Numbered from the stretch's first letter, positions 1 through 7,686 are shown. The stretch is 33,892 nt of DNA from Candidatus Kuenenia stuttgartensis (GCA_943329845.2 CALQFM020000047.1:1-33892); one strand, 5' to 3'. Notes: generated from the letters alone by a model not told the origin. A program made the numbers and translations.

Positions 1-55
1 CAAGCACCCGGTCGCGCAAATCCTGCGAGTAGCTCTGCCCTGATCGCCAACCCAT
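1..55 (-). CDS. IS630-family transposase, N-terminal fragment (runs off left edge)
   Basis: Only the first 18 codons are in the window. They read MGWRSGQSYSQDLRDRVL, which resembles the start of IS630-type DDE transposases (typically SGQAYSxDLRxRVL, leading into a helix-turn-helix that recognises the element ends). The ATG at 55-53 has a strong Shine-Dalgarno sequence, AAGGAGGCGGCG, just upstream on the minus strand, which supports this start. The catalytic DDE domain is outside the window, so intactness cannot be judged. Confidence 0.72.
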   Translation of the reverse strand, partial: MGWRSGQSYSQDLRDRVL

Positions 56-144
56 CGCCGCCTCCTTCGTGACGGCATCCTATGAATCACACGATCACAC
101 GGTTGGGAATCCCCTAAGTGATTCCGCTCAACGTGAGGACGCTC
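1..144 (-). mobile_element. End of an IS630-family insertion sequence (cut by window edge)
   Basis: The left edge holds the 5' part of a transposase gene reading leftwards, with its upstream sequence. Reading outward, 120-144 gives GAGCGTCCTCACGTTGAGCG followed by GAATC, a plausible terminal inverted repeat. It is followed by TA at 145-146, the dinucleotide IS630 elements target. The other end lies outside the window, so the inverted repeat and target duplication cannot be confirmed. The exact boundary at 144 is inference. Confidence 0.5.
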
Positions 145-244
145 TAGTCATCCTGGGCGCAGGCGTGAGCTACCTGATCTCACGGTAGCATACAGTTTCA
201 CTTGCGTGCGAACCGCACTATCGACCTCCGGACCGCTCAACGTG
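124..244. repeat. 12-base direct repeat CCGCTCAACGTG (124-135 and 233-244)
   Basis: The 12-mer CCGCTCAACGTG, part of the proposed IS630 terminal repeat at 120-144, recurs in the same orientation at 233-244. There it is followed by GGACC, like the AGGAC after the first copy. The second copy may be the remnant of another insertion end. The exact repeat is seen; its origin is inference. Confidence 0.4.
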
Positions 245-331
245 GACCTTGGGTGGCTCCAGTGGCGCAGTCGAAGACGGGCTGATCCTTCATTGAAGCG
301 GACACGCGACCGCCATTTTCGGCAACGGCCT
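145..331. other. Non-coding or degraded stretch next to the IS end
   Basis: No convincing gene, RNA or promoter is seen here. The overlapping short reading frames on both strands lack ribosome binding sites and recognisable domains. Apart from the 12-base repeat copy at 233-244, nothing stands out. It may be insertion debris. Confidence 0.4.
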
Positions 332-544
332 TCAGATCTCGCCCATCGCCTCCCGGAACAGCCACATGAGGTCGGCCGGCTCGCATTTCCCGGAGTCCGC
401 CGCGACCACAAGGGTAAACAGCCGGGTTTTCAAATAGACTTCACGAGCCTCCGGCATCCTCGGGTGCATGACGGCCATCTCAAGCAAGATCGCGTCGTAG
501 ACGTGATCGAGGGATACAAGGCTGCTGATGCGAGTAGCGGACAT
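332..544 (-). CDS. Hypothetical 70-residue protein
   Basis: The family is not recognised. The 70-residue product has a balanced composition, with alternating hydrophobic and charged residues (for example DHVYDAILLEMAV and LFTLVVAADSGK), and looks more like a folded small protein than the arginine- and proline-rich frames overlapping it. It has no signal peptide or obvious membrane segment. The start at 544 lacks a clear Shine-Dalgarno sequence. It lies between the IS630 end and the histidine-kinase gene, so it could be a genuine small gene, a fragment of a gene broken by the insertion, or a spurious frame. Confidence 0.35.
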   Translation of the reverse strand: MSATRISSLVSLDHVYDAILLEMAVMHPRMPEAREVYLKTRLFTLVVAADSGKCEPADLMWLFREAMGEI

Positions 545-637
545 TGCTTCGCGAGCATACGAAGATACCTCATCGCGAGGGAGACTCGGATTCTACGTAG
601 CGGCGACCCCTGGTGACGGACATCCAGGTTTGAGCAG

Positions 638-2956
638 TCACATGCGGACCCTACATGCATCTGGTGACACTGTAGAGACCGGCCAGCCAGAGGTCTCCGC
701 CTTCCATCGTCCAGGCAGCGCCGACCGGAAACACGGACTCTCAGTGAAGCATGGGGTCTCGAGCACGGCCCGCACCTTGGCGGCCAGCGCCTGGAGCGTA
801 TAGGGCTTCGACAGCAGCTCGACGTCGGCCTCGAGCCGTGAGCGCATCACCAGATCGTCGCCGATATAGCCCGAGGTGAACAGCACCTTGCCCTTGGGGA
901 AGATTTCCATGAAACGGTCGGCGACGTCCGGACCGGTCATGCCGCCCGGCAGAACCACGTCGGAGATCAACAGATCGATCTTGCCGGATTCGTGGGCGAC
1001 CTGCATGGCCTCGGGTCCGTTCTCGGCGGAGACCACCGAGTATCCGAGGCGCTTGAGGGCGTTGACGATGAACTGGCGGACGTCGGGATCGTCCTCGACG
1101 ACCATGATCCGGTCGCTGCCTTCCTGAATCTCGCGCAAGTCGATCATCTTGTCCTCGGTACGTCCGTCACGGTCTTCCGCCAGGGGCAGGAACAGCGTCA
1201 CCGTGGTGCCCTTGCCGGGGGTGCTGTCGATGTCCACCCGTCCGCCGGACTGGGCCGCGAAGCCATAAACCATGCTGAGACCCAGGCCGGACCCGACGAT
1301 GCTGGACATCTCGCCCTTCTTGGTCGTGAAGAACGGCTCGAACGCCTTTTCCAGCACGTCCTGGCTCATCCCCGTTCCGGTGTCGCTCACGGCGACGGCG
1401 ACCAGGCGATCGGCCTGGCCGGCTTGCTGCCCCGCAGGCCGCTGGTTGGCGCGTGTCGAGATGGTCAGCGTGCCGCCGGCCGGCATGGCGTCGCGGGCAT
1501 TGAGCGCGAGGTTGAGGATGGCATTCTCGAGCTGGCCGGGATCGATCGCGGCACGCACCGGTCCGGCGTCGAATTCCCGGGCGATGACGATGTTCTCCGG
1601 CAGCGTGCGTTCCAGCATGCCGGTCAGGTCGTCCAGCAGCTTGTGAAGGTCGGTTGGGCGCGGTTGGAGCGCCTGCTGGCGCGAGAAGGCAAGCAGTCGC
1701 TGGGTAAGGTCGGAGCCGCGCTCGGCCGCCCGCGCGGCCGATTCGGCGTAGAGCTTCAGTTCCGGGTCGTTTTCAACCCGCTCGACGACGAGGTCGAGGT
1801 TTCCCAGGATCGTGGTCAGCAGATTGTTGAAGTCATGTGCGACCCCGCCTGTCAGCCGTCCCACGGCCTCGAGGCGCTGGGCCCGGTCGAGCCGTTGTTC
1901 GATATCGACCTGGTGTTTGAGGTTCCGCTCGAGCGCGTGTTCGGCGGCGATGCGCGTGGATACGTCGAGCGCCACGCCGACGATGCCCGTGATCCTGCCG
2001 CCAGGGCCATGGCGCGGGCTGATCTGCGCCTCGAACACCACCGAATCGCTGCACTGCCACTCGAACCGCGCCGGCTTGCCGACCAGAGCACGCGCCACAT
2101 GGCGCCTGATGTCGGGCACGTTGTGGAACAGCTCGTAGATGGACGTGCCCGGCGCCGGCCGCGCGACACCGGCGCCTTCATCGGCCAATTGCTTGATGCG
2201 GTCGAAGCCGCGGCCGCAGACAAGTCCAATCTCACCGGTGGAATCGGCGGTCCACAGCAGGATCGGCGCACTTTCGACCAGATTGGTGAGCAGCGAATTG
2301 CTGAATCGCAGCTGCCGTTCCTTTTCGCGGCTGTGGCTCATGTCGGCGAAGGACCCGATGATCGCCGTGGGCGCGCCGTCGGAATCGCGGGTCAGGGAGG
2401 CGTGAAGGTCGACTTCCTTACCGCTGCCGTCCCTGTGCCGCACAATGACCTCACCCCGCCAGCTGCCTTTCTCCCGGACCATGTCGATAACTTCCCTGGC
2501 TTTTGCCGGGTCGAGGAAGAAGTCATCGGCGTGATGCCCCAGAACGTCCTGCAACCCGCCGGCGCCGACCAGGGTGAGAAACGAATCGTTGGCGTATTGG
2601 AGCTTGCCGTCGAGAGCCGCTATAGCGACGCCGCTGATGGAATTGCTCAGCGCGGTTTCCTGGACGCTGCGCTGCTGACGGTACTGGGCGGCCAACAGGA
2701 CCGACAGCAGCATGGGGATGCTGCTGAGGGTAAGCAGGAGCTGGCTGCTGCCCATGGACGTGATATCGAATCCGGAAAGATCGATGAATCCCGCCTGCAA
2801 GGCGGCGGCAAGCGCGATCAGTATCAGCGATGCGCTGCCAAAGAGAATTCGCACGCTGCGGATTCTGATCAAGACGAAGAGGGATACACAGGCGGCGGCA
2901 CCCCAAACGATCGCGCCGGCGGCATTGATGCCACCCAGATGTGCGCTCTCCAGCAT
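638..2956 (-). CDS. Hybrid sensor histidine kinase/response regulator with two PAS domains
   Basis: A membrane-anchored sensor that should autophosphorylate on histidine and pass phosphate to its own receiver. Two or three hydrophobic segments lie at about 12-31, 38-58 and 72-90. PAS-like domains follow at about 100-210 and 220-335. The dimerisation helix has the phosphoacceptor His374 in GVAHDFNNLL. The ATPase domain shows the N box (LNLALNARDAM, about 481-491), G1 (DTGTGM, 525-530) and G2 (GSGLGLS, 555-561). The receiver (about 615-732) has Asp622/Asp623, phosphoacceptor Asp666 (SDVVLPGG), Thr694 and Lys717. No separate response regulator or output gene is adjacent, so it is an orphan. The last 38 or so residues after VRAVLE are Cys/Ser/Pro-rich and unlike a normal receiver end; they run towards the IS-proximal region and may be fused foreign sequence. 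The signal is unknown. Confidence 0.9.
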   Translation of the reverse strand: MLESAHLGGINAAGAIVWGAAACVSLFVLIRIRSVRILFGSASLILIALAAALQAGFIDLSGFDITSMGSSQLLLTLSSIPMLLSVLLAAQYRQQRSVQETALSNSISGVAIAALDGKLQYANDSFLTLVGAGGLQDVLGHHADDFFLDPAKAREVIDMVREKGSWRGEVIVRHRDGSGKEVDLHASLTRDSDGAPTAIIGSFADMSHSREKERQLRFSNSLLTNLVESAPILLWTADSTGEIGLVCGRGFDRIKQLADEGAGVARPAPGTSIYELFHNVPDIRRHVARALVGKPARFEWQCSDSVVFEAQISPRHGPGGRITGIVGVALDVSTRIAAEHALERNLKHQVDIEQRLDRAQRLEAVGRLTGGVAHDFNNLLTTILGNLDLVVERVENDPELKLYAESAARAAERGSDLTQRLLAFSRQQALQPRPTDLHKLLDDLTGMLERTLPENIVIAREFDAGPVRAAIDPGQLENAILNLALNARDAMPAGGTLTISTRANQRPAGQQAGQADRLVAVAVSDTGTGMSQDVLEKAFEPFFTTKKGEMSSIVGSGLGLSMVYGFAAQSGGRVDIDSTPGKGTTVTLFLPLAEDRDGRTEDKMIDLREIQEGSDRIMVVEDDPDVRQFIVNALKRLGYSVVSAENGPEAMQVAHESGKIDLLISDVVLPGGMTGPDVADRFMEIFPKGKVLFTSGYIGDDLVMRSRLEADVELLSKPYTLQALAAKVRAVLETPCFTESPCFRSALPGRWKAETSGWPVSTVSPDACRVRM

Positions 2957-3019
2957 AGACCCAAGCCTTTTGTCGGACGTCGTCGAGACTACGGCTACGC
3001 CTGGCCCGAAATTAAGGCA

Positions 3020-3025
3020 ATTATA
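3020..3025 (-). promoter_or_regulatory. Candidate -10 box (TATAAT) for the histidine kinase gene
   Basis: On the minus strand, an exact TATAAT lies 63 bases or more upstream of the kinase ATG, within a strikingly AT-rich patch (3010-3080) in otherwise GC-rich DNA. About 16 bases upstream is GTGCAA, a poor -35 match. The patch also has two T7 tracts and the small palindrome AAGTAAAACTT (3033-3043). Promoter activity is inference. Confidence 0.4.
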
Positions 3026-3089
3026 TTTTTTTAAGTAAAACTTGCACTAATTCCGCCAAATTTTTTTACTTGTCCTTCCCGGTACTCCA

Positions 3090-4913
3090 CTACTGCGGCG
3101 GTGCGAGCACGGACACCAGCGCGGCAATCGTATCCGCGCCCGGCCAGACCGGACCGTCGGCGGCCTCGATAACGTGCTCCGAACACAGCTCCGATAGTCG
3201 CTGCAGGTAGGCAGCGTGCGGAAGCCCGGCGCGCACCACGGTCAACCGGCAGCGGTCGACGGGAAATCCGGCCGCCGCAACGCTCTCGGGCGTCACGCAC
3301 AGCAGCGCCGCGTCGCAATCGCGATTCTGCAGCAACTGCTGGACAAGCTCGTGGCTCGACCCGCCGGCCGGCGAAAGCCAGGTAGCGCCGACCGTGATCT
3401 CGCCGTCGCCCATCATGCCATATCGGCACACCGGCTCTGGCCCGATCGCCTCCCGAAAGGTCTCGATCACTACGCGCTGGTCCGCGGCCGTGGCAATGAC
3501 GACCACGACCGGTATCCGCCCGAGATCCTTGCCCAGAACAGCGGCGCCGATTTCCGCTTCGCCGATGCCGCTGACGATATGGACGTCGAGGCCCGGGGTC
3601 AGATTGATCTCGATAACGGCGCCAGGCACATCGCGCCATGATCTGGCGATGTCCATGGTGATGTAGTCGATGCCGACGGCTTCGACCTGAGCATTGCGCG
3701 CGATGGCTTCGGCCATGGCGCGGACTTCGGGATGGACCCGGTCGATGACATCGATCGGCGAACCACCGGTGCTGATGTTGGAGTTACCGCGGAGCCGCAC
3801 CCGTGTCCCCGCCGCGGGAACAGTATCCATATCTGCTCCCTGCCGGCGGAGTTCGCCATGGAGCGCCGCGTCGATCACCACGTCAGACAGGTACAGCGCG
3901 CCGACAGGAGAGGAGGTTCGGGCCTCGTTGAAGGCGCCGATCAACTGCCTGACGCTGCTCCTGCCATCGCCGGTGACCCAGGGCGGGTCGCGCCGTGCAG
4001 CGGCGACCAGTGTGCCGCCCACCACCAGCAGGCGATGGTCGTCGCCAGGGATGAACCGCTCCACCAAAATCGACTCCCCGCTCCATTTGCGTGCTTCAGC
4101 GAAAGCCGCCCTGATGTCGTCCTCGGTCTCGACACCGACCATGACGCCGTGACCTTTGCCACGGTCCATAGGCTTGATGACGACCGGGCCCTCCATCCGG
4201 GCGGCGGCGGCCACGGCCTCGTCGGCGCTGTCGGCGGCCATGTGCTGGGCGGCCGGAAAGCCCAGACTTCGCACGAACTGGCCGGTTATCCACTTGTCCC
4301 GGGCGATTCGCTGACCGATGGCGCCGTCCTCGTTGCTCGATGTTTCCAGGTAAAGCCTTCCCAGCCGGCCCCAGCCATAGTGCCACAGCGACCGATGAAA
4401 GAGCGATGGGGCGCAGGGAAGGTCGCGGGACCGGGCGCCCATGGTGGTCGCACGGCTGGTTGGGCCGGGATGCCAGATGCCCGCCGCGGTCCTGAAATGC
4501 CGCGTTGCCGTGGCAAGCGCCGCGTTATCGACCTGGTCTCCCGCGCTTCGGGCGATCAATGTCGACACGATGCCGAGCGCCAGGCGCGCAACCCGCGCGT
4601 TGTGAAATCCGCACCAGCCGACGATCTGGCCTTCGGGGCGCTTCGCCGCACCGGCTTCATCGATCAGGCCATTGGCGGCATTCTGAATTTCCCTGGTCCA
4701 GAGCGCCACGAGCAAGGCGACGCTGAGCAGCGGATCGGCTTTGTCCGGCCGCTTCCGGGACCGTGCCTGCGGGTACTCGGCCCGGAACGCGCTCCAGCCA
4801 GCTTCCGCCCAGGCGCACGCTCGGTCCGCGTCATCCCCCAAAGCCCACAGAAGCGCCGGACTCCGCGCATAGAGGCTGGGCCCGTGATAGATCCTCAGGA
4901 GCTTGATTTCCAT
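3090..4913 (-). CDS. Cyanophycin synthetase-like ATP-grasp protein with degenerate Mur-ligase domain (CphA2-like size)
   Basis: This 607-residue protein follows the CphA plan. It has an N-terminal domain starting MEIKLLRIYHGPSLYA, then an ATP-grasp core (about 205-460). Core motifs are VVIKPMD with Lys247, GKGHGV, VERFIPGDDHR with Glu285, the ribose/loop motif RGNSNISTGGSPIDV (372-389), and the metal-binding VIEINLTPG with Glu435 and Asn437. In CphA1 the next domain is a Mur-ligase module with a GTNGKTT P-loop. Here the equivalent stretch, after GRIPVVVV (465-472), reads IATAADQR, so the P-loop is lost, and the protein stops about 250 residues short of CphA1. This single-ATP-site layout resembles CphA2, which polymerises beta-Asp-Arg dipeptides. 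Only 25 bases separate it from the MAPEG gene upstream. No cyanophycinase or dipeptidase gene is nearby, so the real product is uncertain and may be another amino-acid or peptide conjugate. Confidence 0.82.
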   Translation of the reverse strand: MEIKLLRIYHGPSLYARSPALLWALGDDADRACAWAEAGWSAFRAEYPQARSRKRPDKADPLLSVALLVALWTREIQNAANGLIDEAGAAKRPEGQIVGWCGFHNARVARLALGIVSTLIARSAGDQVDNAALATATRHFRTAAGIWHPGPTSRATTMGARSRDLPCAPSLFHRSLWHYGWGRLGRLYLETSSNEDGAIGQRIARDKWITGQFVRSLGFPAAQHMAADSADEAVAAAARMEGPVVIKPMDRGKGHGVMVGVETEDDIRAAFAEARKWSGESILVERFIPGDDHRLLVVGGTLVAAARRDPPWVTGDGRSSVRQLIGAFNEARTSSPVGALYLSDVVIDAALHGELRRQGADMDTVPAAGTRVRLRGNSNISTGGSPIDVIDRVHPEVRAMAEAIARNAQVEAVGIDYITMDIARSWRDVPGAVIEINLTPGLDVHIVSGIGEAEIGAAVLGKDLGRIPVVVVIATAADQRVVIETFREAIGPEPVCRYGMMGDGEITVGATWLSPAGGSSHELVQQLLQNRDCDAALLCVTPESVAAAGFPVDRCRLTVVRAGLPHAAYLQRLSELCSEHVIEAADGPVWPGADTIAALVSVLAPPQ

Positions 4914-4938
4914 GGCGCGGTCTGCGTCGGTCCGCGGG

Positions 4939-5337
4939 TCAGCCCTGGAAGAGCTTGAGCACGAAGCCGATGAGCGAGCCCAGCACGAGAATGTAGATCG
5001 CCGGCATGCTGGAGATCAGACCCGGGCGCCGCGCGGGCGCAGCCTTGTAATAGCCGTGGGCATAGAAGATGCGGCCGGGCAGCCATGTGGCGCCGATGAT
5101 TGCGCCAACGACCGGGTTCCACGCCAGGCAGAACAGCCACAGCCCAGGCAGGAACAGCACCAGATGCTCAATCGTGTTCTGGTGGGCCCGGACATAGCGC
5201 TCATACTCTTCCGGGCCGGTATGGGCCGGCGGTTCGATCTTGAAGCGGCGCCGCGCGATCCCCGATCGCAGAAGCGTATAGTAGCAGACGAGCAGCGCGA
5301 GGCTGCTGACGATGCCCGGATAGACGTAATCGTCCAT
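4939..5337 (-). CDS. MAPEG-family membrane protein
   Basis: A 132-residue integral membrane protein with about four hydrophobic helices. The MAPEG signature is RAHQNTIEHLVLFLPGLWL followed by GRIFYAHGYY, as in microsomal glutathione S-transferase 2/3 and related bacterial proteins. Members often conjugate or reduce lipophilic substrates with glutathione, but many bacterial ones are uncharacterised. The ATG at 5337 was preferred over an upstream start at 5367 because GGGGAGGG lies just before it. The gene lies 68 bases after the MftD-like oxidoreductase and 25 before the CphA-like gene on the same strand, so co-transcription is likely. The substrate is unknown. Confidence 0.8.
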   Translation of the reverse strand: MDDYVYPGIVSSLALLVCYYTLLRSGIARRRFKIEPPAHTGPEEYERYVRAHQNTIEHLVLFLPGLWLFCLAWNPVVGAIIGATWLPGRIFYAHGYYKAAPARRPGLISSMPAIYILVLGSLIGFVLKLFQG

Positions 5338-5405
5338 GAAGCCCTCCCCAGGTGTTGGCACTGTCAACCACTATAGAGACGGCGGTCGCCGGGTGTCGCC
5401 GGTAA

Positions 5406-6539
5406 TCAGAATTCCGATGGCCAGAGGATCGCCCGAGACGCGTCGCGGACATCGGTCAGTCCGGTGAGCCCAACCGACACGTCCAGCTCGTTGCGGATGA
5501 CCGAGAGCGCCTTGGCCACGCCGGCCTCTCCGGCGGCGGCGAGGCCGTAAAGATGCGCGCGGCCGAGCAGCACGCCCCGGGCGCCCAGCGCCACGGCCTT
5601 GAGCACGTCCTGGCCCGAACGGACACCGCCGTCGAGGAATACCTCTCCCCGGCCATCGACGCCTGCGACCACGTCCGGCAGCGCCGAGATCGTGGACGCC
5701 GCGCTGTCCAGGTGGTTGCCGCCGTGATTGGAGACGCTGACCGCGTCGGCGCCCACGTCCATGGCGGACCGCGCATCTTCCCTGTCACAGACGCCCTTGA
5801 TGACCAGCTTGCCCGGCCAGATGCCGCGCAGCCATTCCACGTCCTTCCAGGTGGTCGAGGGATCCAGCTCGCCGACCACGCGCCCGATGCTGACCTCGCC
5901 CTTCATGAGGCCGACGAAATTGTGGAACGCCACCTTCTTGCCGGTGAGCGCGCGCCACACCCAGGCCGGCCGGCTGCCGAAATCCAGGAGGTTCCGGAGA
6001 CTCACCTTCGGCGGCAAGGTGATGCCGTTACGCACCGACCGGCTTTGCAGGCCGGATACTGTCCAAGTTGTGGTCAGCACCAGTACCGGACTGTGCAGCG
6101 CGATGGCACGCTCAACGAGGCCCCGCACCAGGCCTCGGTCCTTGAGCATGCAGAGTTGGAACCAGACCGGACCAACAGCCTCGTGGACTTCCTCCAGCGT
6201 GCGTACCGACATCATGCCGAGCGTAAACGGAATGCCGGCCGCCTTTGCCGCGCGCGCCGCCTCGATCTCGCCGCCACCACCCCACAGCATGCCGCTCAGT
6301 CCGGTGGGCGAGATCGCCGCGGGCATGGAGACCGGCTGGCCGACCATGGTCGTCGACAGGGACCGGCTGGCGATGTCCTTGAGCACACGCTGCCGGAACC
6401 GGAGCTTGCCGAAATCATCACAATTTGCCCGCAGCGTCACCTCGCCGAACGCGGCGCCATCGACGAAATCGAAGATCGGCCGCGGTAGCTTGTGGCGCGC
6501 CATCTCGCGCAAGTCGGCAATGGTGGCGATGCGGTCCAT
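5406..6539 (-). CDS. FMN-dependent alpha-hydroxy-acid-oxidase-fold enzyme, MftD-like subgroup
   Basis: A 377-residue TIM-barrel flavoprotein of the lactate dehydrogenase/glycolate oxidase fold. FMN-site and catalytic features are kept: SPTG (77-80), Lys248 in VIKGV, His272 in SVSNHGGNHLDS, and DGGVRSG (303-309) with Arg307. Residues that bind the substrate carboxylate in classical 2-hydroxy-acid oxidases are changed. The Arg after NHG(A/G) is Asn275, the tyrosine of QLY is Cys130, and the arginine of the LGRRE motif is absent. The NHGGN pattern and the TTMVGQP...SPTG stretch are what I recall from MftD, the mycofactocin-maturation enzyme, so a classical lactate dehydrogenase role is unlikely. 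No mycofactocin precursor or radical-SAM gene is in the window. It is first in a probable operon with MAPEG and CphA-like genes, and divergent from an SDR gene. Confidence 0.85.
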   Translation of the reverse strand: MDRIATIADLREMARHKLPRPIFDFVDGAAFGEVTLRANCDDFGKLRFRQRVLKDIASRSLSTTMVGQPVSMPAAISPTGLSGMLWGGGGEIEAARAAKAAGIPFTLGMMSVRTLEEVHEAVGPVWFQLCMLKDRGLVRGLVERAIALHSPVLVLTTTWTVSGLQSRSVRNGITLPPKVSLRNLLDFGSRPAWVWRALTGKKVAFHNFVGLMKGEVSIGRVVGELDPSTTWKDVEWLRGIWPGKLVIKGVCDREDARSAMDVGADAVSVSNHGGNHLDSAASTISALPDVVAGVDGRGEVFLDGGVRSGQDVLKAVALGARGVLLGRAHLYGLAAAGEAGVAKALSVIRNELDVSVGLTGLTDVRDASRAILWPSEF

Positions 6540-6596
6540 ACGGCGTCCTCCCCGGGAATCGCCTGCAGTATCGGCAGGAAGCGGGCCCTACCGCAA

Positions 6597-6637
6597 GGCA
6601 TTGGCATGACGACCGTTACACAAACCATGCCATTGGC
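6597..6637. promoter_or_regulatory. Interrupted dyad in the MftD-like/SDR divergent promoter region
   Basis: GGCATTGGCATG (6597-6608) and CATGCCATTGGC (6626-6637) form an imperfect inverted repeat. The inner seven bases, TGGCATG/CATGCCA, are exact and separated by 17 bases. It sits between two divergent genes and is a reasonable operator candidate, for example for the TetR protein encoded at 7687. The half-site spacing is longer than usual for one TetR dimer, so this is tentative. Confidence 0.35.
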
Positions 6638-6687
6638 ATCGGCCGCGCGCGTGGCATTATGGCGCGGGACTGAAACGGGAGGAAATC

Positions 6688-7500
6688 ATGGAGCAGTTGA
6701 ACGGCCGCGTGGCGGTCATCACCGGTGGCGCGAGTGGTATTGGCCTGGCCACGGCACGGCGTCTCGCCACGGAGGGCATGAAGCTGGTGCTCGCCGACAT
6801 CGAGCAAAGCTCGCTCGACAAGGCCGTGGCGGAATTCACCGGGCAGGGCACCCCGGCCATCGGCGTCAGGACCGATGTCAGCAAACGGGACCAGGTCAAG
6901 GCGCTGGCGGACGCGGCCTGGAACGAGTTCGGCGGCGTCAATGTGCTGTTCAATAATGCGGGTGTCGCCGTCTATGGCCCCGTGCAGGAAATGAGGCACG
7001 AGGACTGGGAATGGTCGATCAACGTCAATCTGTGGGGCGTAATCCACGGCATTGAATACTTCGTGCCGCGTATGCTGGAGCAGGGCGACGAAGGCCATGT
7101 GATCAGCACGGCGTCCTTCGCCGGACTCGTCCCCAACAGCGGGCTGGGCGTGTATTGCGTGACCAAATACGGCGTCGTCGCGCTGTCGGAATGCCTGTAC
7201 CGCGACCTGCGTGGAACCAAGCTCAGCGCCTCGGTGCTGTGCCCCATGCTGGTGAAGACGAATATCGGCGACAGCGCCCGCAACCGGCCCACCGAACTGG
7301 GCGGAAGCAGCATGGTCCGGCGCCGCAACCAGGAAGAGCAGGGTGCCTTGCAGGGTCGTACGCTCGAGGCCCCGGAGGTTGCCGACCGCGTGCTGCGTGC
7401 CATTCGCAAGCAGGAACTCTACATCATCACCCATGACGAGAGCCGCGAGTTCGTTCGCCGCCGGTTCGAGCGCATCGACCGGTCGTTCGACGCTCGCTGA
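6688..7500 (+). CDS. SDR-family NAD(P)-dependent oxidoreductase
   Basis: A classical short-chain dehydrogenase of 270 residues with a Rossmann fold. The dinucleotide loop is TGGASGIG (12-19). Asp37 at the end of the second strand favours NAD over NADP. NNAG is at 89-92, and the catalytic set is Asn114 (NVNLWG), Ser143, Tyr156 and Lys160 (YCVTK). The C-terminal tail is Arg-rich (FVRRRFERIDRSF). GGGAGGAA precedes the ATG. It is divergent from the MftD-like gene and followed by a TetR-family regulator, a typical setting for inducible catabolic dehydrogenases. The substrate, an alcohol or ketone, cannot be deduced. Confidence 0.93.
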   Translation: MEQLNGRVAVITGGASGIGLATARRLATEGMKLVLADIEQSSLDKAVAEFTGQGTPAIGVRTDVSKRDQVKALADAAWNEFGGVNVLFNNAGVAVYGPVQEMRHEDWEWSINVNLWGVIHGIEYFVPRMLEQGDEGHVISTASFAGLVPNSGLGVYCVTKYGVVALSECLYRDLRGTKLSASVLCPMLVKTNIGDSARNRPTELGGSSMVRRRNQEEQGALQGRTLEAPEVADRVLRAIRKQELYIITHDESREFVRRRFERIDRSFDAR

Positions 7501-7549
7501 TCTGACAGGTGGTGCCGCCAGCCCGACTCTGGTACATGTTGCGATATTG

Positions 7550-7598
7550 AGCAAGGTGTGACTATGCTGTATGCAAAAGTCACCTTTGCTGAATTTTT
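7550..7598 (+). terminator. Hairpin followed by T-run after the SDR gene
   Basis: AGCAAGGTGTGACT (7550-7563) and AGTCACCTTTGCT (7579-7591) are near-perfect inverted repeats with a loop of about 15 bases, followed by GAATTTTT. It lies 50 bases after the SDR stop, so it probably ends that transcript. It could instead be a regulatory dyad for the TetR gene beginning 90 bases further on. Confidence 0.5.
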
Positions 7599-7686
7599 GC
7601 GCGATACAAGCCGTAACCGATCGGGTATATAAAGTCATGCGTGATGGTCCGTTGATGCGTGCCGGCGCAGCAATGACGGAGGCAAC

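Noticed and set aside
992-3034. 680-codon open frame on the plus strand opposite the histidine kinase
   Set aside because: It is antisense to a kinase with all catalytic motifs, lacks recognisable domains and is typical of GC-rich DNA, where stops are rare in the opposite frames.
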